Assembly (NCBI RefSeq): GCF_026151205.1
Contig: NC_087073.1
Span: 20,054,837-20,118,836, forward strand
Length of the DNA: 64,000 nucleotides
Origin: Bolinopsis microptera
Lineage: Eukaryota > Ctenophora > Tentaculata > Lobata > Bolinopsidae
Reading direction: 5' to 3'
The translations under genes were made by a program, and so were the position numbers. Under the pieces are notes generated by a model. The model ran no database searches, was not told the DNA's origin, and saw only the letters and a program-made list of their open reading frames with translations. Positions 12,763-22,800 of the stretch are shown here, one piece after another. Each line of letters opens with the position of its first letter. Within the stretch, counting starts at the first letter, position 1.

Positions 12763-13130
12763 ATGGACCCTATGCAACGTCCATGCAACAACAAAAGAAC
12801 CGTCTATGCAACGTCTATGCAACGTCCCTGCACAATGAACACTCTATGCACACTCCCTGCACGGTTAGTCTATGCAACGTCTATGCAACGTCTATGCAAC
12901 GTCTATGCAACGTCTATGCAACGTCTATGCAACGTCCCTGCACAGTACCATATGAACACCGGCTACAAGCCGGCTACTAGCCGGCTACTAGCCGGCTAGT
13001 AGCCACTTTTGTAATAACAGCTCCTCAACTTCACATTACCAACCGGCTACTAACCGGCACTTGAAAAGTGGTCACTAGCCGGCTACTAACCGGCTACTAG
13101 CCGGCTAGTGACCACAAAGTGGCTACTAAC
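12763..13130 (+). repeat. Second copy of the composite palindromic repeat
   Basis: Repeats the order seen at 12140-12500: the TATGCAACGTC array, then ACCGGCTACTA units, with almost identical junction sequence around CATATGAACACCGGCTAC. It abuts a 28-bp segment beginning GGGTACAAAGGGTCC that also occurs at about 12703, 13133 and 13297. Confidence 0.85.
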
Positions 13131-13132
13131 CG

Positions 13133-13425
13133 GGTACAAAGGGTCCTAAGAGTGGCAAGATTACGGTTGCAGATCTCGTTTGCGAAGGTGTAAACACTAG
13201 GAAGTCTGACGTCTCGTAGTTGCAGCAGTGCGTGTTGGACACCTGGTAGGTCAACTTTTGCAGTGTAATTGTTTTTGGGCGCTAGGACGACGCCTTGGGT
13301 ACAAAGGGTCCTAAGAGTGGCAAGATTACGGTTGCAGATCTCGTTTGCGAAGGTGTAAACACTAGGAAGTCTGACGTCTCGTAGTTGCAGCAGTGCGTGT
13401 TGGACACCTGGTAGGTCAACTTTTG
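13133..13425. repeat. ~164-bp tandem duplication
   Basis: About 129 bp starting GGGTACAAAGGGTCC occurs at 13133 and again at 13297, separated by 35 bp. Read on the minus strand each copy is open and gives KVDLPGVQHALLQLRDVRL and following residues, so the duplicated unit was probably part of the coding region of the zinc-knuckle gene next to it. Confidence 0.8.
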
Positions 13426-13719
13426 CTGCTACATCGCTTTCTTGAGAAGTGACTCCGAGAAATGTGTATCTGCTCCAGAGCGGCAGACTTTGAGAGACCA
13501 GAGTTGACTAGCTGCACAACGGCGTCGTATTCCGCTGTAACCCCGTCTAAAGAAAATATCCGCCTCGTTCTACGACCAGTAGGCAGAGCAGCAGCATTGG
13601 GAGCAGGTTGCTGATCAGTAGCAGGTTGGTGTCCAGGAGCAGCTTGCTGAGCAGGAGGTTGAGGAGAATTGGGAGCAGGTTGTTGATCAGTAACAGGTTG
13701 CTGTGCAGGAGCAGGTTGA

Positions 13720-13825
13720 GGAGCTGGAGGTTGAGGAGCTGGAGGTTGAGGAGCTGGAGGTTGAGGAGCTGGAGGTTGAGGAGCTGGAGGTTGAGGAGCT
13801 GGAGGTTGAGGAGCTGGAGGTTGAG
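13720..13825 (-). repeat. 15-bp coding-type minisatellite (QPPAP repeats), copy 1
   Basis: A 15-bp GAGGAGCTGGAGGTT-type unit repeated seven times. On the minus strand it encodes QPPAP per unit. The second array at 14080-14235 has about ten units and belongs to the tandem-duplicated segment. Confidence 0.9.
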
Positions 13826-14079
13826 GCGGTTGAGGAGCAGCAGCGGTACGAGGAGCTAGTCCTGGAACAGTGGGAGGAGGAGGGGGTGGGGTAGGTCTTG
13901 AAGTAGAAGAGGTTCTAAGTCGGTGATTGGTGGTGGGGATAGGTCTGTTATCGTCGAATTGTGGGTGTAGAGTGCAGGGAGCACGGATCGATGTGTACTA
14001 TAATCTGTAGATAATCTGGGTCCTCTCTGTAAGCGCTTCTAACAGTCCGAATGCAGGCAGTACATCTGAGGGAGGGAAG

Positions 14080-14235
14080 GTTGAGGAGCTGGAGGTTGAG
14101 GAGCTGGAGGTTGAGGAGCTGGAGGTTGAGGAGCTGGAGGTTGAGGAGCTGGAGGTTGAGGAGCTGGAGGTTGAGGAGCTGGAGGTTGAGGAGCTGGAGG
14201 TTGAGGAGCTGGAGGTTGAGGAGCTGGAGGTTGAG
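14080..14235 (-). repeat. 15-bp minisatellite (QPPAP repeats), copy 2
   Basis: Same 15-bp unit as 13720-13825, about ten copies. The downstream flank is also duplicated, so the array and its flank were copied together. Confidence 0.9.
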
Positions 14236-14763
14236 GCGGTCGAGGAGCAGCAGCGGTACGAGGAGCTAGTCCTGGAACAGTGGGAGGAGGAGGGGGTGGG
14301 GTAGGTCTTGAAGTAGAAGAGGTTCTAAGTCGGTGATTGGTGGTGGGGATAGGTCTGTTATCGTCGAATTGTGGGTGTAGAGTGCAGGGAGCACGGATCG
14401 ATGTGTACTATAATCTGTAGATAATCTGGGTCCTCTCTGTAAGCGCTTCTAACAGTCCGAATGCAGGCAGTACATCTGAGGGAGGGAAGGTCGGGACTGT
14501 AAGTCCTTCTGGAGCAGATTGAGGAGATGTGACCGGTAGACCCACAGTGATCGCATTTAGGAGCAGGTGTAGGAGCGGTATATCTGTTTCTTCTGGTCCG
14601 CATGTTGATTAAGAGTAAAGAATGATGTATAGTAAAGAACGATGTAAAGAACGAGGGATAAATAAGTTGGTGGCTAATGCTACTTATATAGTTTTTGGAA
14701 AGGCCTGCAGGTCCGTCAGGGCTCGTTATACCCATGGTTATTTGATCTGATCTATCATGCATG

Positions 14764-15684
14764 GTGTCACGTCAAATCCTAACGATTGCGGTGATCCGTT
14801 AGAACTCAATTGGGGATCACATCGTTTTCACTGATCACGTCCCTGCAGGGATTCTTATGCAAAAGGAGGGATATAACCTAAACAATCTTGATAAAAGGAT
14901 TAAAAAATGACTATGATACTTGATGCGTCCCATATCATAAATAATTTGGGATCCATCAGTTTCGGTTCGGTTTATCGATCATTTCTTAATAAAGTGGGAG
15001 CAAGCGGAGCATTCGTCTATTTTCAAAATGTAATAAATGCGATATTACTCGTCAGCCAGCGCAGGCCAGCGCAATATAGTTGCGATATTGTTCGATAGCT
15101 ACTGCTAGCGCCGGCCAGCGCTGGCTAGCGCCATGTATCGAAATCGGCTCTAACTAATTCGCTCGCCCAAATTTTCACGTGACGTTTCTATGGTTTTGCA
15201 GCCAAACAAAACGGTTTTACAGACACCCTAATCCCAACCTTAACCCTAACCCCGAAGCTATTCATAACCCTAACCACAACCGTGGTCACTATTAACCAAT
15301 GTCTCTATTAACCAATGTAAACAGTTCTGCGTGAGAAATTCGAGCTAGCTTGCTCAGGGGCTAAATTGGCCAAATAAGCTCATTGAAGCTAGCACTCACA
15401 CAACACTTGCCACAATGACAAAGGTTTAGCTACCTGTTATTAACACTAGCAGGAACCCATTAACCCTAAAGTGGTGTCAAGACTTTAGGAGGCCGGATCA
15501 GTTTCCTGCCGCAAAGTCTCCCAGTGAAAATTATTATTACCTATTTAATTCACGTTTTTGACACCACTTGGAAGTCCGAATTTTGGGCACTAAAATTCTT
15601 ATTTCTTGGCCTATTTTTTATTTTTTTATGTTGATTTGAAGGCCATTAAGGCATTTGACCCAGTCATAAAAAATTTGAGTATTA
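14764..15684. other. Non-coding stretch
   Basis: No coding signal. It holds CCAGCG-type short repeats (15055-15130) and a short run of degenerate CCCTAA-like motifs (15225-15275), too few and too scattered to be telomeric. Confidence 0.5.
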
Positions 15685-15686
15685 TA

Positions 15687-16453
15687 CAGGGTGGGCCAAA
15701 AGTCAGTGTGCAAACGTTGGGTCTTATACCTCCGCCGTGTTTTATATTTGAGAGCTGTTGCTTTGCAGATGGCATACTGTACTTACTGGTTCGAGGATTC
15801 CGTCGTCAAAATTTGAAAATTCGAATATTTTAGACCACGCCCATTCAATATTAAAACACCTATATTGTTTTCTCTGAACATGCTGAACGCCTAATTTTTT
15901 TAGAGACGGTAGATTATCAAATGTTGCATATGATCTGAAAACATGAGGCAAAACAGATTAGAAATGACGAAGTTATCAAGCATTTTGTGTATCTCGTTAA
16001 CAAAATTGACTGGGTGATTATGTGACACCGTGACACGACACCTTAATTGGGCACCCTTAACAATTCCCATAACGTTTAACGGGGTCGTTAACGGGGTCAC
16101 CTTATCACGTGATTAGGTAAACCAATCACCTGATCACACGTAATGAATAAACTCGTTATGCTTCAAATCTCGGTCATCTGAGAAGCTACAGTTCTAATTC
16201 TTTCAGGACAAACGTAATTCGAATGGCCAAACACAATTCAATAACATTTAGCTTGATCCGACTATCCAAACTATCAAATAAATGTGAAAATGAACATCCA
16301 TTTGAAAACAATGAACGCGAATATTTTTCGAGTTGACAAATTCCTCGAACCAGTGGTGGTACTAAGTCATACCAGAAGGAAGTATTTCAATTGGGCACTC
16401 AGTGAGTGAGCTATTAAGGCCAGCGTTTGCACACTGACTTTTGGCCCACCCTG
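15687..16453. mobile_element. Mariner-type MITE, 767 bp, TA target duplication
   Basis: The ends are inverted repeats of about 34 bp starting CAGGGTGGGCCAAAAGTCAG, flanked on both sides by TA (15685-15686 and 16454-16455), the Tc1/mariner signature. No intact transposase is visible. The right half is closely related to 32326-32600, which starts with the same terminal repeat. A further GGGCCACCCTGTA end at about 16685-16697 may mark the edge of another copy. Confidence 0.8.
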
Positions 16454-16455
16454 TA

Positions 16456-17460
16456 TCTTTTACGGTTTTTGCGGAACGTCGTGTTAAAGTTGATGCCCTG
16501 GTGTCAGTAAAATGGTAACAAATATATATATATCGTCTCGCTTTATATATGTAAGATTCTGTTAAATTTTGAAGCAAAAATATTTATCAGAACATAAGTT
16601 ATGCCACTTTTTGTTTTTAAAATAATTAGCAAGATCTGAGCGACATGTAACAATTTTAAGAGATAAGAACTGGTGAACGTTCTTGGGCCACCCTGTAAAA
16701 TAATTGCGTTGAGCAGTGCAAATTAGTTTGTAATTGCACAGAATATGCTTCCAGATGCTCTCAAAACAGTACAACTGTGCAATTAGTTTTGTAATCGCAC
16801 CCCCTAGGAAGAAAACCGGTGCGATTATGAAATTAATAAGTGGCCGTTAAATAGGTCAAAAGTGGAGTCATATGACGTATAACCATACAACGGTTACATT
16901 CTGATTCTAATAATCCCTGATAATATACTGTCACATGCTAAAATATTAAAACAGTGTTACATACTCCAATATTAATATAACATCAAGTCATATAGTTGAA
17001 AGCAATCCCTCGGAGGGTCCGATCAATGTTGTTGCTGGGGTAGGTGGAAACCAGAGTTACAATCCTACTATTGCGAGCTGTCTGCTTGGGTGTCGGTTCC
17101 GTGGTAGCCCGTTCCCTCCCTCACATTCTGCCAGATCACTCTTGCTCTAATCTTGGAGTTGTCAGGAGGGTGGGTGTGATCGCGGGCCCACTCCAAGGTA
17201 GAGGTAGGAGAAGTTCTAGTGGTAGAAGCCGTCGCTCTCCAGGATATCCCTCTATCCCGGTAGTGCTTGCTGTTCATCTCACATCTCCAAGTTATTGAGC
17301 CGTTTGACTTCTACCGGTGGTAGTTGTAGAGGAAGACGCCATGGGATAGCTTCGGCTTGTAGTGTTAAGATTTGATGAAGGTAAGCATGTTAGAAAGTTA
17401 AAGAGAGAAGTTGATGTGGTTGCTAATATTGTGAGTGATTTCTTCGGACATTTAAACCAT
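16456..17460. other. Non-coding stretch
   Basis: Contains the CGTCTCGC motif flanked by AT runs (16520-16550), inverted relative to 10456-10490, and a GGGCCACCCTGTA mariner-like end near 16690. ORFs at about 17044-17298 overlap on both strands and match nothing I know. Confidence 0.45.
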
Positions 17461-17464
17461 TCTC

Positions 17465-17820
17465 AATGGTTTCGTTTTAACCAGCAATCATATTTCGTCA
17501 TCCAATCTTGTAGTAGATACGTTTTGTGCGGTGATCAGATACGTTTCCACAAGCAATTGTGGTTCGTTAACCAAGTCTCATTAGGGTTTGATTCGTTTTA
17601 ACTAGCAATCACATTCCGTCATCCAATCTTGTATTAGATACGGTGATTAGATACGTTTCCACAAGCAAGTGTGCTTCGTTTACCAAGTCTCATTAGGGTT
17701 TGATTCGTTTTAACCAGCAATCATGTTTCGTCATCTAATCCTGTAGTAGTACGTTTTGTGCGGTGATCAGATGCGTTTCCACAAGCAATCGTGCTTCGTT
17801 AACCAAGTCTCATTAGGGAA
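17465..17820. repeat. Three tandem copies of a ~118-bp unit
   Basis: Units begin near 17468, 17590 and 17707 with TCGTTTTAACCAGCAATCA and end with CCAAGTCTCATTAGGG. Copies differ by small deletions, so no frame is conserved. Confidence 0.85.
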
Positions 17821-18123
17821 ATCACGTGACTTGGAAATCACGGGGACCATTGACTTGACTTTCTTAGGCAATCAGCTTTATCACTTTTTATTATATCCGT
17901 CACAACCAAAGAAACAGCCGAATTAAATGTAAAGCACAACGTAAATGTAAATACCACATAATCAATCAAAATGATGCTCGCAAATCTTTGCACGTGCAAG
18001 TTCATGTAGTAATCATCGTTACCATGGTTACTATACAAATTCCGTTTTTTACCTAACAAATATAATTCTCTGAATTTTAAATAAGATATTTAGTACTAAA
18101 GTATAATGATGAAATATCGTGGG

Positions 18124-18226
18124 GTCAATTGTCGGGGGGGTCAATTGTCGGGGGGTCAATTGTCGGGGGGTCAATTGTCGGGGGGTCAATTGTCGGGGGG
18201 TCAATTGTCGGGGGGTCAATTGTCGC
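18124..18226. repeat. 15-bp minisatellite, seven copies of TCAATTGTCGGGGGG
   Basis: Seven head-to-tail units of a 15-bp motif with a G6 run next to the palindrome TCAATTGT-like core. Open frames on both strands come from the 15-bp periodicity. Short CCAGCGCTAT repeats follow at 18270-18312. Confidence 0.95.
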
Positions 18227-18479
18227 ATTGCTATAAGCACTGGCATTTGGCCAGCGTGTGCGACAGTGTCATCCAGCGCTATCCAGCGCTATCCAGCGTT
18301 ATCCAGCGCTGGATAGCAACAACCGTTTTGACTATTAGTATTACAAAAGAACCCTTGAATACTGTTGCTTGAATTTAGACATGATTGTAAATATTTTATA
18401 CTACGGTGCTTGTACTTGTGGCTATCTGAATTTTATATTATATTATATTATATTTTATATTATATTCAATTTCAGAATG

Positions 18480-19205
18480 CCGGTTTGGAACCGGCTACTA
18501 GTAGGTCTGCTTTAGAGCTCGGCTAATAGCCGGCTAGTGACCGGTTAGTAGCCGGTTAGTAGCCACTTGGTGGTTACTAGCCGGTTAGTAGCCGGTTACT
18601 AGCCGGCGAGTGACCGCTTTTCAAGTGCCGGCTAGTAGCCGGTTTAGAACCGGCTACTAATAGGTCTGCTTTAGAGCCGGCTAGTGACCGGTTAGTAGCC
18701 GGTTAGTAGCCACTTGGTGGTTACTAGCCGGTTAGAAGCCGGTTAGTAGCCGGTTAGTAGCCGGCTAGTGACCGCTTTTCAAGTGCCGGCTAGTAGCCGG
18801 TTTAGAACCGGCTACTAGTAGGTCTGCTTTAGAGCTCGGCTAATAGCCGGCTAGTGACCGCTTAGTAGCCGGTTAGTAGCCACTTTGTGGTCACTAGCCG
18901 GCTAGTAGCCGGTTAGTAGCCGGCTAGTGACCACTTTTCAAGTGCCGGTTAGTAGCCGGTTGTTAATGTGAAGTTGAGGAGCTGTTATTACAAAAGTGGC
19001 TACTAGCCGGCTAGTAGCCGGTGTTCATATGGTACTGTGCAGGGACGTTGCATAGACGTTGCATAGACGTTGCATAGACTGACCGTGCAGGGAGTGTGCA
19101 TAGAGTGTTCATTGTGCAGGGACGTTGCATAGACGTTGCATAGACGGTTCTTTTGTTGTTGCACGGACGTTGCATAGACGTTGCATAGACTGTCCGGAGC
19201 TAAAC
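18480..19205 (-). repeat. Inverted copy of the composite palindromic repeat
   Basis: Reverse complement of the 12.1-12.7 kb composite: the CCGGCTA/TAGCCGG array first, then GACGTTGCATA units, ending with CTGTCCGGAGCTAAACGACC, which matches the opposite strand of the left end near 12120-12145. It is longer than either left copy and includes an internal duplication of the TAGTAGGTCTGCTTTAGAG segment (18500, 18660, 18820). Together the copies bracket 12.1-19.2 kb. Confidence 0.85.
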
Positions 19206-19852
19206 GACCAACTTCCCCAACATAGCATATTAGCATACATTGGGTATACAATATACATTATAATACAATATAGGTTCCACTGCGGTCATTTAACACCCAC
19301 ACAGCCCGCAGCACTTTAGCACGCACACACCAATAACACACAGTTCTGATCACCAATACCACCAGGAGCCTACAAAGAACCTGCCATTATACCACATTTA
19401 GAAAGGAAACAGTCACTTTACCCCACTGCTAGCTACATTGTCTCCCCTCAACTATAGCGCTCCTTCCCAATCTCTTAGCTTGTCAAGCCAGCTTTATTCC
19501 TTTGTTAGTAAGATTACAACGAGAGTTTTAATGGCCAGTGTCCGTCAACAAGTCGACACAATACAGACTGACTGCATAGTTAGTTTGGTTTGATTAGGCG
19601 GGAATATAACGTCATCCGGATAAGTCACGTGACCAGTAGGCTTACAAAGCGTGCGAGGACAACTAGTAACCTGGTGTTGGTTGGGCGCTGTTTAACTAAA
19701 GGAAGGCAGACAAAGAAGAAGTTACAGTAATTTCCTGCTTTTCCGGGCGTCTTGGGGAAAAGAAATATTGTGGTTAATGGGAGATCCCGGATGTCGGGGC
19801 ACAATAAAGCGTGGTTTACATCTCAGTGTTTTACTGTTTTACCTCGCTGAAC
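19206..19852. other. Non-coding stretch
   Basis: No coding signal on either strand. A GTCACGTGAC palindrome is at 19624-19633. Confidence 0.5.
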
Positions 19853-22800
19853 TTAAGCACACTATTAGACAGAAGAAAAGACAGACAAGATATAAGTTAC
19901 CAGACTGAACCCTTGGGTGTTATAAAAACAAAACAAGATAAAGTAGACGTTACCTGGCTGAACTCTATAGGAGGAAGGTCTGGTCCATTGAGCACACCTG
20001 ATGTCAGAACATCTGAAAATACCATTGTTATCATTGTAATAGGAGATTAAATTGTAGATTAAACAAACTAATTTAAAATTAATTGAGATAAGTTTAATTC
20101 CACTTCGATTCAGCCAAGATTCGTAAAATACTTAACATAACATTGTCCAACAAATCCACGCCAATGTAAAGCAGCTATATCGGGGGCATTCATACCATGT
20201 TGTTTACAAAACACGTTAGTGACCAAGCTGCTACTCATTCCACAGCAGCGGTTTAACTTTAACAAACCCATGTTAGGAAAACTTAGGATCAGCAAAATAA
20301 CGGCTATTCAAGCTAACACAAAGTTGATCAACTACCACGCAATAATTAATGAGTAAAACAGTGTTCACAAAGTAACGACTAAGTTTAACGAGTAACAACA
20401 GTAACATACAACGTTAACAGGGTGTGTAACAGCTAAATTTACTAACAGTAACCCCACCACACATAGCGACCACATCTTAGTGAGGGTCACACAATGATAG
20501 CCTCTCCCAGGTAGTGAATTATACGGGGAACGGGGGCTCTGTGTCACATGTCACGTGTTATAGGTTCTACATGTCACGTGACATTTGGGACCCTTTAACA
20601 TGTCACGGGTTGTCAGGACCTACTAATAACACAGTATCTGTTGGGGGCCGTGGCTACTAGCCGTGTGGGGCGGTGGTGTACAATGTTTGTGTATATTTAT
20701 AATATAATAACCACACAGCTACAATTACGTGAGGAGTACCTGATGATGATGCGTGGTGCTGGTTTTACGTGAGTATAAAACATGTATATTAACTACACGT
20801 ACGTGTAGCATGCTGTGTGTTTAAATCTTTACAGTACGTTCGCGTTAGATTGACTTGTCATATTGTATTTTTACGGTGCCACATACACGCTTAACATTTA
20901 TTACAAGAACTTATATTATTAGTTATGTTATTAGTGAGCAACAACTATCCCAGGGATGAACAATAAAATTCACAGAGAGGACTGTATTACACAACTTGGC
21001 ACTAAGGTTTAGTGCGATGACACTTCACGCGCTATAACTTCTTAAACAGCACTCACTTCAACCCACTTTACAAAACACCATATAGCTACAAATATGTCAC
21101 AAATATGTCATATTACAACCACTCTACAGCTCTGTGAGTACGCCATTTACTGGTGTAGTGACCACTGTAGTGACCACTGTAGTGACCACTGTAGTGACCA
21201 CTGTAGTGACCACTGTAGTGACCACTGTAGTGACCACTGTAGTGACCACTGTAGTGACCACTGTAGTGACCACTGTAGTGACCACTGTAGTGACCACTGT
21301 AGTGACCACTGTAGTGACCACTGTAGTGACCACTGTAGTGACCACTGTAGTGACCACTGTAGTGACCACTGTAGTGACCACTGTAGTGACCACTGTAGTT
21401 ACCACTGTAGTGACCACTGTAGTGACCACTGTAGTGACCACTGTAGTGACCACTGTAGTGACCACTGTAGTGACCACTGTAGTGACCACTGTACATGTAG
21501 TGATCACTGTAGTGACCACTGTAGTGACCACTGTAGTGACCACTGTAGTGACCACAACACTGTAGTGACCACCGTTGTGACCACTGGCACATTGGTCACT
21601 TTGCAGTTTACACACTATCAGTCTCACACAGCTCTCAAATCATCTTACTGTTGTCTTTCCATATCTTGATCCTACTCATCCAGGCCACTGTCCAGGCAAC
21701 TGTCCACCACTTGAGGAACTCTAAATCGTTTTGTAGCAGAGGGTGTATGTGAGACAGGGGCAAGAGTACTGGCAGTGAGCAAAAGCAAACAAATCTCATC
21801 GGGGTAGTAATACAAATTAGGAAAATGGAAAGTTTGAATGTTGTCAAATCTGGGGTTTTATTGTTTCTAGATAATACTTTTTAGACTAATCGATTTTTTT
21901 ATGAATGAAATGATAATTTATTTGTCGCCAACGACGATATTCCTGCAGATGAAGGCAAACTGGCGGTTAAGTTCAAATTGGGTATACTTTTGTGCTGTGA
22001 ATAAATGACTAACTTATTAATAACGGTAGCACTTTCAATCTAAATTCATATAAAATGTCAATTCTTATAAGATGCAATTTTCTATTTCAGGAGAGTGTTT
22101 TTAGCAAGTCACCTTGTACTGCACGTGGCCAGGTAATAGCATAAACATGTGGAGGTGGCGAAAGATAGGTGGCAGCGATTAAGCAATCACAGTTTGGACA
22201 AATCACACCCAAGTATCGCTGTCACTTGTCAAAACAACCCCACCTCCCTATCATGACGCCTATTTCGTGACTTTAAAAACTGTTTTAACTCTGACGTTTC
22301 ATGTTAATGACCTTAATTTGAAGTCCAATTGTCTCCATCGTCCTTCAATAGTCAATACTTGCAAACAATTTGGAAAAAATAAAAGGTCGGTAGTTCTATT
22401 GAATATCAAGAAATGCTTTGGCCTATTTGAATGTGCTTCATAGTTTCACTTATTGTATAAATGTGTTCTAGGATTGCATATACAATATAATAAACTCGAT
22501 GAGAAATAAAGGAAGAAGTTTGAAAAAGATCAAGGTAAGAAAAGAAAAATAAGCAAAACTCACCTGTTAAAGAACCGAGCGAAGCAGTGCTGACTGATCT
22601 TCCGTGCTCCATTAGTACCCACTGTCTTTCTGCGTCACCTAACAGGGTAAGATGTAATGTTAGTACCCACTGTCTTTCTGCGTCACCTAACAGGGTAAGA
22701 TGTAATGTTAGTACCCACTGTCTTTCTGCATCACCTAACAGGGTAAGATGTAATGTTAGTACCCACTGCCTTTCTGCGTCACCTAACAGGGTAAGTGTTC

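Larger units (their letters stand above)
13416..14603 (-). pseudogene. Broken zinc-knuckle / (QPPAP)n protein, gag-like, mobile-element type
   Basis: Read on the minus strand from the ATG at 14601-14603, the protein opens with a basic segment and a CCHC zinc knuckle, CDHCGSTGHISSIC (C-x2-C-x4-H-x4-C). The frame stops at 14358; a one-base shift reopens it into NRPIPTTNHRLR and then (QPPAP)n repeats. After the repeats at 13735-13825 it continues into TRRIFSLDGVTAEYDAVVQL and GLSKSAALEQIHISRSHFSR, which reads like a small helix-turn-helix module. It stops at 13416; another shift leads to the KVDLPG segment at 13.1-13.4 kb. An internal tandem duplication of about 410 bp has copied the linker and Pro-rich part, so 13825-14080 repeats at 14235-14490. 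I do not recognise the family; zinc knuckles suggest a gag-like nucleic-acid binder. Frameshifts make it a likely pseudogene. Confidence 0.55.

Noticed and set aside
15225-15275. CCCTAA-like motifs suggesting an interstitial telomere
   Set aside because: Only a handful of degenerate motifs, irregularly spaced; far from a telomeric array.
17044-17298. Overlapping ORFs on both strands, possible transposase remnant
   Set aside because: No domain, no splice sites, adjoining frames closed; nothing to support either strand.
20110-20295. Minus-strand ORF containing CKQHGMNAPDIAALHW
   Set aside because: Looks mildly coding but matches no family I know and lacks splice or element context.
20365-20547. 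Minus-strand ORF with a signal-peptide-like start (MWSLCVVGLLLVNLAVT)
   Set aside because: Lies in the intron between exons E and F of the Ser/Pro-rich gene model, has no convincing downstream exon, and hydrophobic runs are common by chance in AT-rich DNA.
21094-21669. Long ORFs of 143-191 residues over the 12-bp array
   Set aside because: They occur in several frames on both strands and follow from the 12-bp period, not from coding.
21672-21768. Alternative last exon for the Ser/Pro-rich gene (ending VVDSCLDSGLDE)
   Set aside because: The acceptor exists but the phase does not match exon E; exon F at 19954-20012 does match.
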